In this document: piece after piece, positions 1 through 8,470 of the stretch | Numbering within the stretch: position 1 is the stretch's first letter | How the letters are laid out: each line of letters begins with the position of its first letter | Source: Bacteroides sp. | GTDB lineage: Bacteria > Bacteroidota > Bacteroidia > Bacteroidales > Bacteroidaceae | Direction of reading: 5' to 3' | Length of the DNA: 41,065 nt | Assembly (NCBI GenBank): GCA_015060705.1 | Contig: SUXY01000027.1 | Span: 1 to 41,065, forward strand | Notes under the pieces: model-generated | What the model saw: the letters and a program-made list of their open reading frames with translations, nothing else | What the model was told of the DNA's origin: nothing | Database searches by the model: none | Position numbers and translations under genes: made by a program

Positions 1-203
1 GCAGAAATCATCTGCCAAACAATAAATTTCTGTAACTTTAGCCTCGGAGAACATAGCGGTAATCGTTTTTTATAATTGGGCACTATAAATATAATACTTT
101 TATCGCTATTCTCCTAATTTACAATGAGTTATTTTAATAATCTTATATCGAACTCACGTATTTTAATATGCGTGCAGAGTATTGGAATTTTCTATTGGAC
201 TTC
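1..203. other. AT-rich stretch without a gene
   Basis: I see no convincing coding frame or structured RNA here. The composition is strongly AT-rich, like the two genes that follow and unlike the cobalamin locus further on. It is probably the upstream intergenic part of an accessory region that begins outside the window. Confidence 0.5.
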
Positions 204-235
204 TTTTGTGAAATAATACATTATCCATATTTTTG
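204..235 (+). promoter_or_regulatory. Bacteroidales-type promoter for dgt
   Basis: A TTTTG box at 204-208 and a TATTTTTG box at 228-235 fit the -33 TTTG and -7 TAnnTTTG consensus, with 19 nt between them. The expected transcription start lies about 15 nt before the ATG at 259, giving a short leader. It probably drives the dGTPase and the overlapping nucleotidyltransferase gene together. Confidence 0.6.
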
Positions 236-258
236 CAAAAAGAAAAGTTTATATTATT

Positions 259-1872
259 ATGGTTTGGAATAGATTTTTAAACGGCAAGAGACTTAGACTT
301 TCACAAGTAGATGACAATCGTCTAAAGATCTCCAATGATACTGATAGTCGTAATCCTTTTGAAAGTGATTTTGGACGAGTCATATTTAGTTCCGCATGTC
401 GAAGATTACATGATAAGACCCAAGTATTTCCACTAACAACCGATGATAATATTCATTCACGTTTAACGCATTCTTTGGAAGTAATGAATATTGGTTTATC
501 TTTTGCTATTTATTTGTGTGGTAATAAAGAATTCAAAAAAAAGACAAATCTAGATACTGAAGATATATTGCGAAAAATAAGTCCAATACTAAAAACTTCG
601 TGTTTAGTACATGATATTGGCAATCCTCCTTTTGGACATTTTGGAGAAGAAGTGATACAAAATTATTTTGAGCAACTTATTAATGATTTAAAAAAGGACT
701 CAAATAAACTTCAAACTGCAAATTATTTAAGTCAATATATCATAAACAATATAAAGAATATAGACTATATCGATAAGAAAGAAAAAATTAACAATGAAGA
801 AATAAGCAATATAAGAGAAAGGCGAAGAACTAAAATTTGGGATGAATTTGAAGCATTTTTATCTAGTGATTTTGTTCTGGATTATACCCAATTTGATGGC
901 AATGCTGAAGGGTTTAGAGTTCTTACAAAACTTCAATATTTAGGGGACTTATATGGATTGAATTTGACTTACGCTACCCTTGCATCAACATTAAAATATC
1001 CCAATTATAAACCTGCCAATAAGGACTCAAGTCAAATAGGCCAACATAAACATGGAGTTTTTATTACAGAAAAAGACGTATTAAGCAAAATAGCCAAAGA
1101 TAGTGGCCTCGAATATGAAGAAGACATATTTAAGCGTCATCCATTATCATTCTTAATGGAAGCTGCAGACTCTATCTGTTATTATGTTATGGACATTGAA
1201 GATGCAAATCAAAAGCAGTGGGTTTCTTTAGTAGATTTAAGAGAGGAAATAGCAAATAATGAGAATATTAGTGACGATGTAAAACAAAAACTAACCAATA
1301 ACACAAATTTAACAAAAGGGGAAAATTTATTAGAAAAAAAAGAATGGGTTAGTTATAGGACAACCTTGTTGACTCATTTAATGGAAGTTGCAACAAAGAA
1401 TTTTGTAAATAATTTACAGGAAATTGAGAATGGAACTTACAACAAAGAACTTATAGAAGATAATGATGGAGTTTATAAAGTTCTATCTCAAATTTCCAAA
1501 ACTAAAATTTTACCGAAAAGGGAGATTACTTCTCTAGAACTTACAGGTGAAGCTGTTATATCAGGTATATTAGATGCATATATAAAGCTCTTTTTTCATA
1601 CAAGTAAAACTTTCAGAGATAGAGGAAAGTCGTTAATATCTCGTTCTATATTTATGACTGTTTTACATGAGCATAGAGAAAAATTTAAAGATGATGAAGA
1701 TTTCTCTGTAAAATACATGAATAAGGATAATATAGATGAACTATATCGCAATTTTGATGTTGCTGATTTTACTGTAGAGGAACGTTTTCGTTTGATCCGT
1801 GATTTTGTTGCTTGTATGACAGATAAATTTGCATTAGAACATTTTCAAAAGTTAAGTGGACAAAAGATTTAA
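259..1872 (+). CDS. dgt: dGTP triphosphohydrolase (HD-domain dGTPase)
   Basis: Predicted to hydrolyse dGTP, and perhaps other dNTPs, to the deoxynucleoside and triphosphate in the cytoplasm. The HD metal-binding set is visible: H66 with R68 and H71 in the HSRLTH segment, H118-D119 in the LVHDIGNPPFGH motif, and a later D304 in an AADS motif. The N-terminal FGRVIFSSACRRLHDKTQVF segment is also typical of the family. At 537 residues it is at the long end for bacterial enzymes. The gene is much more AT-rich than the rest of the window and lies next to insertion-sequence debris, which suggests acquisition. Its last 17 bases overlap the next gene, so the two are probably co-expressed. Enzymes of this family do nucleotide-pool housekeeping or dNTP-depletion phage defence, and the sequence alone does not decide which. 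Confidence 0.88.
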   Translation: MVWNRFLNGKRLRLSQVDDNRLKISNDTDSRNPFESDFGRVIFSSACRRLHDKTQVFPLTTDDNIHSRLTHSLEVMNIGLSFAIYLCGNKEFKKKTNLDTEDILRKISPILKTSCLVHDIGNPPFGHFGEEVIQNYFEQLINDLKKDSNKLQTANYLSQYIINNIKNIDYIDKKEKINNEEISNIRERRRTKIWDEFEAFLSSDFVLDYTQFDGNAEGFRVLTKLQYLGDLYGLNLTYATLASTLKYPNYKPANKDSSQIGQHKHGVFITEKDVLSKIAKDSGLEYEEDIFKRHPLSFLMEAADSICYYVMDIEDANQKQWVSLVDLREEIANNENISDDVKQKLTNNTNLTKGENLLEKKEWVSYRTTLLTHLMEVATKNFVNNLQEIENGTYNKELIEDNDGVYKVLSQISKTKILPKREITSLELTGEAVISGILDAYIKLFFHTSKTFRDRGKSLISRSIFMTVLHEHREKFKDDEDFSVKYMNKDNIDELYRNFDVADFTVEERFRLIRDFVACMTDKFALEHFQKLSGQKI

Positions 1873-2629
1873 TATTAAAGAAACTGATATCGACCAACAA
1901 GCTTTATCCTTTAAGATTTATTTAAAGCATTTTTTGTTGGATTCCGATTCCTGGGATTTATTATTGAATATATCTCAGCAGACAGATGTATATATCTTTA
2001 GTGGGGTGATTCGTAACTTTTTATTGGGATTAAGTGAAAATAGAGATTTGGATATAGTTGTTAAAGATATAGATAAGATAATTATCCCTAAGAAGTTTTG
2101 GAGAAATATTCGTTTTACTAAAAACAGTTTTGGAGGATATAAAGTAAAAATAAGGCAATTAGTTGTTGATGTGTGGGATATAGAGAAAACATGGGGGATA
2201 CAAAATATGCGTATAAAGAGTACCCCTTATAGTTTGATTCGTACTGCTTTTTTCAATTTTTCTGCAATTACTTATGATTTTAACAAATCCCAATTTATAT
2301 ATGATGAAGATTTTTTAATCTTTTATAAAACTTTGTCAATGGATGTCAAGTATTCAGACAATCCTAATATAGCCTTATGTATTTTGAATACCATATATTA
2401 TGCTGGAAAATATTCATTTTATATAAGATATGATTTGTGTAAATGGATTGTTACGCATTATAATAGTAATTTAGATTTTATGAATATCCAATTAAAACAT
2501 TTTAATAAAATAATAATACCTCATGCCACTATAACTTCTTTTGTTCAATGTTGTTCAGATTTCTTGTCCATTATGAAGAAAGACAAAAATAATTTAGTAA
2601 TGAAACCTTGTGTCGATATTAAAATTTAA
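1856..2629 (+). CDS. Pol-beta-type nucleotidyltransferase-like protein
   Basis: The N-terminal half resembles the head domain of CCA-adding enzymes and poly(A) polymerases. S49-G50 is followed by R53, then L56-L57-G58 and D64-L65-D66, which matches the GG/GS...DxD active-site pattern. A third acidic residue is available at D105 in the VVDVWD strand, after an FGGYKV strand. The C-terminal half (about 120-257) has no domain I recognise and lacks the long helical tRNA-binding region of true CCA enzymes (about 400 residues). The start is GTG at 1856, inside the end of dgt; no ATG gives a complete catalytic domain. AT-rich like dgt. It might modify a nucleotide, an RNA end or a protein. The substrate is unknown and the pairing with a dGTPase is the main clue. 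Confidence 0.6.
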   Translation: MDKRFNIKETDIDQQALSFKIYLKHFLLDSDSWDLLLNISQQTDVYIFSGVIRNFLLGLSENRDLDIVVKDIDKIIIPKKFWRNIRFTKNSFGGYKVKIRQLVVDVWDIEKTWGIQNMRIKSTPYSLIRTAFFNFSAITYDFNKSQFIYDEDFLIFYKTLSMDVKYSDNPNIALCILNTIYYAGKYSFYIRYDLCKWIVTHYNSNLDFMNIQLKHFNKIIIPHATITSFVQCCSDFLSIMKKDKNNLVMKPCVDIKI

Positions 2630-2679
2630 AATGTCACACGGAAAGAAGTTGTTTATATGCAATAATCTTAGGAATTATA

Positions 2680-2999
2680 ATGATAATATACACAGATTTT
2701 GATTTGAAAAAAGCAATCCAGCGAAAAGAAAGTACAATTCATATAAAAGATGAGAAAATAGGAAATTCTTTTCTGCTTGCGAATAAAATACAGGCAGGTC
2801 ATTTACCTATGATAATATTGAAACGGCTGGAGGGAATAGAATATGTAATGTATCGGTAGGGGAAGGAATTATAATTCCTGTAACCAAAGATATGGTTTCC
2901 GATTTAATACTACGATGGAAGGTACTGGAAGAAAAAAATATTGAAATAGATGTAGAAGAAGTGATAGGAAGAAAATTCAATTTGTTCTACGGGGATTAG
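2680..2999 (+). pseudogene. Small gene broken by a frameshift
   Basis: An ATG at 2680 opens a frame of 59 codons that ends at 2859. A second open stretch in another phase runs from 2787 to a TAG at 2997-2999. The second stretch has no early start codon but reads like protein (GGNRICNVSVGEGIIIPVT and onward, rich in E, K, I and V). Joining the two near 2790-2815 gives one protein of about 105 residues. The simplest reading is a single-base change in a small gene of unknown function. A programmed frameshift or a sequencing error would look the same. I do not recognise the family. Confidence 0.45.
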
Positions 3000-3223
3000 A
3001 GGGTATCAATAAAAAAAGGACATTTTGTTGCACTAAATCCAAATAATCTTTTTACCTTTGTAAACGATAAGCTAAAACGATTGTTGCAGAATGAAGCAAG
3101 TAGCTCGCTGCGAATTCGGTGGAGGATTATCGGAGGTTTCTTTAAATAGATTGATTATTAAACTTATAAAGGAATAAATTCGGATCCCAAGCGGATCACG
3201 AACAATCAATACAAAATGAAGAG
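3000..3223 (+). other. Gene-poor region with possible mobile-element end repeat
   Basis: A possible promoter lies near 3050 (TACCTTTG), followed by a 28-codon frame at 3091-3177 that I do not trust as a gene. The 17-mer at 3108-3124 (CTGCGAATTCGGTGGAG) recurs with one mismatch at 3305-3321. Such spaced repeats are typical of insertion-sequence ends. Confidence 0.35.
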
Positions 3224-3262
3224 AATCCCTGATAATCAAACGGTTGTCAGGGATTTTTGTTT
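3224..3262 (+). terminator. Rho-independent terminator
   Basis: A 9-bp stem (AATCCCTGA at 3224-3232 and TCAGGGATT at 3247-3255) is followed by a T-rich run. It would stop transcription leaving the AT-rich accessory genes before the IS remnant. Confidence 0.65.
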
Positions 3263-3289
3263 TATTCCTATCTACTTTTCACCGCGAAT

Positions 3290-3510
3290 TTGAGCAAATG
3301 TCACCTGCGAAATCGGTGGAGTAAGATTCCACCAGAAACATCTTGTAGATAGTAATCGAAAAGTATACCACAGAATCAGCGTTTTCTTCGTTATTTCGAC
3401 CTTCAAGTTGCATAGCAATCAGAAGTAAACCATGATTAAGATGGATAAGAAAGAACAGATTTTACATTACTATCGTGTAGATGGTCTTAGTTTGCGGGAA
3501 ATCACAGAAA
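3290..3510 (+). mobile_element. IS21-family left-end remnant with truncated istA
   Basis: The coding frame beginning at 3432 (or 3441) reads MDKKEQILHYYRVDGLSLRE, which matches what I remember of the first residues of Bacteroidales IstA transposases. The match stops after about 28 codons near 3510, where the sequence changes to unrelated DNA just upstream of the fucosidase gene. Upstream are the repeat at 3305-3321 and a small GGTGGA/TCCACC hairpin at 3315-3333, plausible transposase-binding end sequences. No istB or right end is present, so this is a dead remnant. It marks the boundary between the AT-rich accessory DNA and the next region. Confidence 0.5.
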
Positions 3511-3588
3511 GAAGGAAACATTGGATGGAAAATCTGGTGTTTCTTTTTTTTTGTCTGCCTAATGTTCCTTTATTCGCTGATTTTGGAT

Positions 3589-3596
3589 TACTTTTG
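3589..3596 (+). promoter_or_regulatory. Possible -7 box for the fucosidase operon
   Basis: TACTTTTG fits TAnnTTTG, but I see no good TTTG box at the usual distance upstream. A start of transcription near 3603 would leave about 38 nt before the ATG at 3641 and only a base or two before the ATG at 3605, which favours the later start codon. Confidence 0.35.
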
Positions 3597-3640
3597 CTAT
3601 CTGAATGCGCGTAGATTGTTTTCCTGTTACATTGAATACT

Positions 3641-6154
3641 ATGATTAGAAAATGTTTGTTTCCTCGCTTGTTGGTATCTTTCCTGATGATTGGTTTCCTT
3701 TCTTGCTCTTCGAATGATGTGGTGAGGAATACCCAACGGGTATGGTCGAACCGGCCCGCTTATACGAAAGTGTTTGAAAATCAGAATGAATATGGATTGA
3801 CCTCCGATGCCTGTGACGGAATCTGGGAGGGAGAGCAAGTGCCTGAACTTCCTCGCGTTCCGCATCCTTCGCCTGAGGTGAAGCGTTGGTTGGAAGCCGA
3901 AGGTTTCAACTATCTGGATGAAGAAACGGACAGCTTGACCCGAGGAAAATATCCGAATCCTGTCCGGATATGGGAGGGCGAACCTTATCCTATTGGCAAT
4001 GGCCGGATAGCTGCCTCTGTCTTTCACGGAAGTGGGCGTGACCGCTATGCCTTGAATGAGGTTTCTTTCTGGTCGGGAGGATTGAATGCCGGTGTCATTA
4101 ATGAAAAAGGTGACAAGAGCTTCAATCGCGAACAGGGACCCAATGCATTGGACGATGAGTTTGGGGGGTATCAGCCGGTGGGTGACTTGATTTTCGATTT
4201 CGGTACACCTGTTGAAGAATCCTCTTTCCTTCGCGAGATTCGTTTGGACGAAGGATCTGTTTTCTCGCGTGGAAGGCGACAGGGAAGCCTTGTGGAAAGT
4301 ATGGCTTTTTGTAGCTATCCCGACCAAATGATGGTGCTTCACTATAAAGCCGACAAGCCATCGGGATTGAATGGAAAAATCCTTTTCGCTACCCAAAGGG
4401 ATACGGATGAGGTTTCTGTTCAAGGCGATGTCCTTCGGTTGGTATGTCCGTTGCCCAATGGGATGCGTTGCATGGTGCAGGCTTCCGTCCGTCATGACGG
4501 AGGAGTGTTGAAAGAAGCCGACAAGCATCTGTTGTTGGAAGGAGCCGAGTCCTGTACCATCCTTTTGGCGATCGAAACCAATTATGAGATGGATTTCTCG
4601 AAAGGCTTCCGGGGTGAGCATCCTGAAAGTAGGATTGCCCGTCGGATGGAGAACATTAAGGGACGTTCATTGGAAGAACTGATGCGTCGTCATATCGAAG
4701 ACTATGGCGAATTATATAAACGTCAGCACATTTCATTGGGTACGTCAGCGCGTTTTCTTCAAGACATGCCTACGTTTCAACGCTTGGAAGCCTATCGGGA
4801 AAAATCCGAAGATCCGGAATTGGAGGAAACGCTTTTCAACTTCGGACGTTATCTGATGATAAATACTTCCCGTCCGGGAAGCCTTCCTGCCGGTCTTCAA
4901 GGTATCTGGAATGGTATGGTCAATGCGCCTTGGGGAAATGATTATCATAGCAACATCAACTTCCAGATGGTGTATTGGCTTCCGGAGGTGGGCAATCTCA
5001 GTGAGTGCCATCTCTCGATGTTGGATTACTTGGATGCGATGCGTGAACCTTTCCGTCGGAATACCTGCGATTATCTGCAAGCCATTGGTGAAGATGTCAG
5101 CAAGGTAAAGGACGGGTGGGTGGTCTATACTTCGCACAATCCGTTCGGGGCAGGAGGCTGGCAAGTGAATCTTCCTGGTTCTGCTTGGTATGGCTTGCAC
5201 TTGTGGGAGCATTTTGCTTTCACCAACGATACCGCTTATCTACGTCGCCAGGCTTATCCGATGATGAAAGAACTTTGTCATTATTGGGAGGCGCAGCTCA
5301 AGCCCTTGGGTAAGGGTGGGGAAGGTTTTGAATCGAAATACGAGCCGGTAGATGTCACCCGATATCCGGAACTGGCGCATATTGAAGAAGGCACGTTGGT
5401 TGTTCCTAATGGATGGTCGCCCGAACATGGTCCTCGTGGAGAAGACGGTGTGGCGCACGACCAACAGATTGTTTACGAGTTGTTCGACAATACCATCCAG
5501 GCATCCGAAATCTTAAATATCGATCAGGAATGGAGTACGCATCTGAAACAAATCCGTCAACGTATGCTTCCGCCACAAATCGGTAAGATGGGCAATTTGA
5601 TGGAATGGATGATAGACCGTTCACCGGAGACCGACCATCGTCATACGTCTCATCTGTTTGCGGTCTTTCCGGGTAAGGGCATTGGTATGAAGAAAAGCCC
5701 GGAGTTGGCCGAAGCAGCCCGCAAGTCATTGTCTTTTAGAAAGAATACGGGCGATAGCCGACGCTCTTGGGCATGGACTTGGAGAAGCCTCTTGTGGGCT
5801 CGTCTCCACGAAGGCGAGTTGGCGCACGATATGATAGAAGGGTTGATGACTCATAATATGCTTGATAATCTCTTTGCCAGCCATCGCATACCTTTACAGA
5901 TAGATGGCAATTATGGGATAGCTGCTGCTATGCTAGAAATGCTCATTCAGTCGCACGATGGTTTCATCGAGCTTCTTCCGGCGCCTACCGATGCTTGGAA
6001 GGAGGGCTCGGCATACGGACTGAAGGCAAGAGGAAACGTCGAAGTCGATATGAGCTGGAAAGACGGAAAGGTGACTGGATGGAAGCTCCGTTCTCTCCAT
6101 CGTCAGCGTGTGAAAGTTTTGGTTAATGGTGAAATTCACGAGATAACGTTATGA
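3641..6154 (+). CDS. GH95 alpha-L-fucosidase lipoprotein
   Basis: Predicted to cleave terminal alpha-linked L-fucose (or the related L-galactose) from host or dietary glycans outside the cytoplasm. I chose the ATG at 3641 because it directly begins a lipoprotein signal (MIRKCLFPRLLVSFLMIGFLSC). The in-frame ATG at 3605 would add 12 residues before it. The GH95 N-domain shows the IWEGEPYPIGNGRIAASVFH segment near residue 110. The (alpha/alpha)6 catalytic barrel has N438 and N440 in the HSNIN motif, E595 in the SPEHGP motif and D755 in QIDGNYG. These appear to correspond to the catalytic Asn, Glu and Asp residues known from bifidobacterial 1,2-alpha-fucosidase. At 838 residues it has the usual length. 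Its stop overlaps the next gene by 4 bases. Linkage specificity cannot be read from the sequence. Confidence 0.88.
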   Translation: MIRKCLFPRLLVSFLMIGFLSCSSNDVVRNTQRVWSNRPAYTKVFENQNEYGLTSDACDGIWEGEQVPELPRVPHPSPEVKRWLEAEGFNYLDEETDSLTRGKYPNPVRIWEGEPYPIGNGRIAASVFHGSGRDRYALNEVSFWSGGLNAGVINEKGDKSFNREQGPNALDDEFGGYQPVGDLIFDFGTPVEESSFLREIRLDEGSVFSRGRRQGSLVESMAFCSYPDQMMVLHYKADKPSGLNGKILFATQRDTDEVSVQGDVLRLVCPLPNGMRCMVQASVRHDGGVLKEADKHLLLEGAESCTILLAIETNYEMDFSKGFRGEHPESRIARRMENIKGRSLEELMRRHIEDYGELYKRQHISLGTSARFLQDMPTFQRLEAYREKSEDPELEETLFNFGRYLMINTSRPGSLPAGLQGIWNGMVNAPWGNDYHSNINFQMVYWLPEVGNLSECHLSMLDYLDAMREPFRRNTCDYLQAIGEDVSKVKDGWVVYTSHNPFGAGGWQVNLPGSAWYGLHLWEHFAFTNDTAYLRRQAYPMMKELCHYWEAQLKPLGKGGEGFESKYEPVDVTRYPELAHIEEGTLVVPNGWSPEHGPRGEDGVAHDQQIVYELFDNTIQASEILNIDQEWSTHLKQIRQRMLPPQIGKMGNLMEWMIDRSPETDHRHTSHLFAVFPGKGIGMKKSPELAEAARKSLSFRKNTGDSRRSWAWTWRSLLWARLHEGELAHDMIEGLMTHNMLDNLFASHRIPLQIDGNYGIAAAMLEMLIQSHDGFIELLPAPTDAWKEGSAYGLKARGNVEVDMSWKDGKVTGWKLRSLHRQRVKVLVNGEIHEITL

Positions 6155-6990
6155 TTACCCGATGCTACCTTGAAATAACCAACATCTGCAACCTCGATTG
6201 CAAGTTCTGCCCGAAGACGGACAGAACCAAGCGTCGTTTGACCTTGGAAGAGTTTGACCTACTGACCGATAAACTTCAGGATAAAGTCAAGTTCCTGTAT
6301 TTTCATTTGATGGGTGAGCCCTTCTTACATCCTTTATTGCCGGACTTTATCCAAATGGCACGTCGGAAAGGTTTTGTTCCAGTGCTGACTACCAATGGTA
6401 CCCTTTTGTCGAAAGGGCAGGAGGTCATCGAAGCCCGTCCGCATAAGATACAGATTTCGCTCCATTCTCAGGAAGGCAACGGCAAGGAACATCCGGAGGA
6501 ATATATTCGTGAAGTGATGTCCTTTGTTCAGGAAGCAGCGTCACAAGGCATCCTCATTGTCCTTCGTCTTTGGAATCAGGGTGGGTATGATAGTGCCAAT
6601 GACTTCATTCATGAATTGATAGCCCAATACCAGCCTCGTCCGTGGACGGAACGTCACGACGGTTGGAAGTTGGCAGAGAATATATATATTGAGTACGACC
6701 GTATGTTCGAATGGCCCGATGCCGAACATTCCGAGTTTGAAGAGAAAGATGTATTCTGCTATGCGCTTCGCAATCAGATTGGAGTATTGGTGGATGGAAG
6801 TGTAGTACCTTGTTGCCTCGACCATGCCGGTGATATCACATTGGGCAATCTGTTTGAACAATCGCTTGATGATATTTTAGCTTCCCCTCGTGCCAAAGCC
6901 CTTTACGATGGCTTTACGAAACACATCGCCACCGAACCGCTTTGTCGCCGATGTGGATATGCCGTGGTGACGAAACGGTATCGGGGATGA
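6151..6990 (+). CDS. Radical SAM/SPASM-domain protein
   Basis: The radical SAM [4Fe-4S] motif is C13-x3-C17-x2-C20 near the N-terminus (CNLDCKFC), followed by a GEP-type segment (MGEPFLHP). The C-terminal quarter has a reduced SPASM-like cysteine set: a Cys in the VFCYALR segment, Cys-Cys in VVPCCLDHAGDI, and CRRC near the end. The GDITLGNLFEQSLDDIL stretch is characteristic of this family. The family modifies peptides or proteins, such as sulfatase maturation or RiPP crosslinks, but no sulfatase or precursor peptide gene is adjacent. The ATG at 6151 overlaps the fucosidase stop (ATGA), so translation is likely coupled. At 279 residues it is short for a full SPASM protein. The substrate is unknown. 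Confidence 0.8.
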   Translation: MITRCYLEITNICNLDCKFCPKTDRTKRRLTLEEFDLLTDKLQDKVKFLYFHLMGEPFLHPLLPDFIQMARRKGFVPVLTTNGTLLSKGQEVIEARPHKIQISLHSQEGNGKEHPEEYIREVMSFVQEAASQGILIVLRLWNQGGYDSANDFIHELIAQYQPRPWTERHDGWKLAENIYIEYDRMFEWPDAEHSEFEEKDVFCYALRNQIGVLVDGSVVPCCLDHAGDITLGNLFEQSLDDILASPRAKALYDGFTKHIATEPLCRRCGYAVVTKRYRG

Positions 6991-7008
6991 TGGGATGTTG
7001 ATGAACGC

Positions 7009-8202
7009 TTAGGGTTGTTTCATCAGCTTCTCTATCTTTTTAGGTAATTCAGTATTCTTCATAATGCCGGCGAACGCTTCAGCTCCGACACCATAAGCAA
7101 AGATAGGAACGACTGTACCGGTATGTCCCTTGGTGCTGAACGATAATTGTACAGGGGTACGTTGACCTACTTCGTAACTTTTGTAGGAAACGGCGGTACC
7201 ACCGGTTTCATGGTCGGCTGTTACCACCAATAGAGTCTCCGGATGTTGGTTTACATACGCTATCAGTTGTTGCAAGGTACGGTCTACTTCTTTCATTTCT
7301 TCTATCATACCTTCGGAATCGTTGTTATGTCCATATCCGTCGATGATAGCACTTTCTATCATCAAGAAGAAACCTTGTTGGTTGTTTCTGGAAAGAACTT
7401 CCAAGGCTTTGGCGGTGGCTTTCTCCAAATAGAGGGTAGGCTCTGAGAAGTAAGTCGTATCGTTGCTTTCAGCAAAAGTGGCCGCTAATTTGGCTGCTAA
7501 GCAGACTTCGGCACCATCAGCAGCACCGGCGGTAGTGTTGGTCGACTTGTTTCTACGGTGTACGTCTCCCATAGGAAGTATGCCTACAAACTTGTCCGAA
7601 GTAGTGTTCAAGACAGTTCTCCAATCCAAGTAAACATCGTATCCCTTTTCGATGAGAGTAGCAGTAAGGTCTACCGAATCCGGACGATGGATGAATGGTT
7701 CAAGACCTGCACCTATGGCTACGTCCACACCGCTTTCGGTAAATTGCTTGGCAATGTCGAAACTCATGGAACGACTGGTGACACCGGCATAGAAAGCGGC
7801 TGGGGTAGCTTCGGTCAGCACGGTGTTGACTACAATTCCGCTTCGCTTGCCCATTGCTTGAGCCTTGCGAAGGATGCTGGTCAATGGTTTTCCGTCAGGG
7901 TCCACTCCCAAGTATCCATTCTTGGTGCGTGTACCGCATGCCAATGCGGTTCCTCCGGCAGGTGAGTCGGTCACGTAGTTATTGGCCGAACAACTTTCGG
8001 AAAGGCCGATGACTGGTGCCTGTTCGAATCCCGTCAGAGAATCTTCGCTTAGCAATAAAGATGAGACTGCACCGAATCCCATTCCGTCACCAATCAGATA
8101 AATGACGTTCTTTACTTGAGGCTTTTGGGCCACAGGAGTGTTGCACGATGTCGCAAAAAGAAGTGCGAGCATAGCAATTGATATCAGACAAGTTTTCTTC
8201 AT
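7009..8202 (-). CDS. Alkaline phosphatase lipoprotein (PhoA family)
   Basis: Predicted to release phosphate from monoesters outside the cytoplasmic membrane. The metal- and phosphate-binding set is visible: an Asp in YLIGDGMG, the serine nucleophile in VTDSPAGGTALACGT, Asp and His in DGYGHNNDSE, the ADHETGG motif, and a late His in KGHTGT. The ATG at 8202 starts a lipoprotein signal ending TSC (MKKTCLISIAMLALLFATSC). An in-frame ATG at 8238 lies upstream of the predicted transcription start and is unlikely. At 397 residues it is a compact member of the family. It converges on the radical SAM gene with an 18-base gap. Bacteroides also have unrelated phosphatases (PhoX, PafA), but the motifs here are those of classic PhoA. 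Confidence 0.88.
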   Translation of the reverse strand: MKKTCLISIAMLALLFATSCNTPVAQKPQVKNVIYLIGDGMGFGAVSSLLLSEDSLTGFEQAPVIGLSESCSANNYVTDSPAGGTALACGTRTKNGYLGVDPDGKPLTSILRKAQAMGKRSGIVVNTVLTEATPAAFYAGVTSRSMSFDIAKQFTESGVDVAIGAGLEPFIHRPDSVDLTATLIEKGYDVYLDWRTVLNTTSDKFVGILPMGDVHRRNKSTNTTAGAADGAEVCLAAKLAATFAESNDTTYFSEPTLYLEKATAKALEVLSRNNQQGFFLMIESAIIDGYGHNNDSEGMIEEMKEVDRTLQQLIAYVNQHPETLLVVTADHETGGTAVSYKSYEVGQRTPVQLSFSTKGHTGTVVPIFAYGVGAEAFAGIMKNTELPKKIEKLMKQP

Positions 8203-8431
8203 GATTGTTATTTTAGTGTATTCTACTTCCAAGTACAAAAATACTCAAAAATTGGGTATATTTGCAAAGGAAAAAAGCATAACATTATGATAAAGCAAGT
8301 TTCATTTCATTTGTCTGCAAAAAGAAGAGGTTGTCATGAGTGATAGAAAAGATATTGGATAATCTTTAAGGTGACGAACACAAAATAATGCTATGAATTT
8401 CATTTGTGATGCTTAATTTGTTCATTATAAA
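8203..8431. other. Divergent intergenic region between phosphatase and B12 locus
   Basis: It holds the minus-strand phosphatase promoter (listed separately) and then about 160 bases in which I see no gene or conserved structure. A TATATTTG at 8257-8264 on the plus strand lacks a matching upstream box. Confidence 0.5.
8236..8268 (-). promoter_or_regulatory. Promoter of the alkaline phosphatase gene
   Basis: On the minus strand, TATTTTTG (8243-8236) is preceded by TTTG (8268-8265) with 21 nt between them. Transcription would begin near 8229, 27 nt before the ATG at 8202. Confidence 0.55.
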
Positions 8432-8462
8432 TTTGTGATATAAAGAATAATCTATAAATTTG
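8432..8462 (+). promoter_or_regulatory. Promoter of riboswitch 1 transcript
   Basis: TTTG at 8432-8435 and TAAATTTG at 8455-8462 are 19 nt apart. Transcription would start near 8469, immediately before the first conserved base of the cobalamin aptamer. Confidence 0.65.
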
Positions 8463-8470
8463 CCACTGAA

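Noticed and set aside
3091-3177. 28-codon frame after a possible promoter at about 3050
   Set aside because: Too short to judge, and its sequence includes the putative IS end repeat, which explains it better.
3180-3212. GC-richer stretch before the terminator as a tRNA 3' end or attachment site
   Set aside because: No acceptor-stem pairing, T-loop or CCA-like end can be formed, and I found no second copy in the window.
3470-4621. Long minus-strand frame of 383 codons opposite the fucosidase
   Set aside because: It lies antisense to a GH95 gene with all catalytic motifs, has no recognisable domain, and mirrors the third-position pattern of the real gene.
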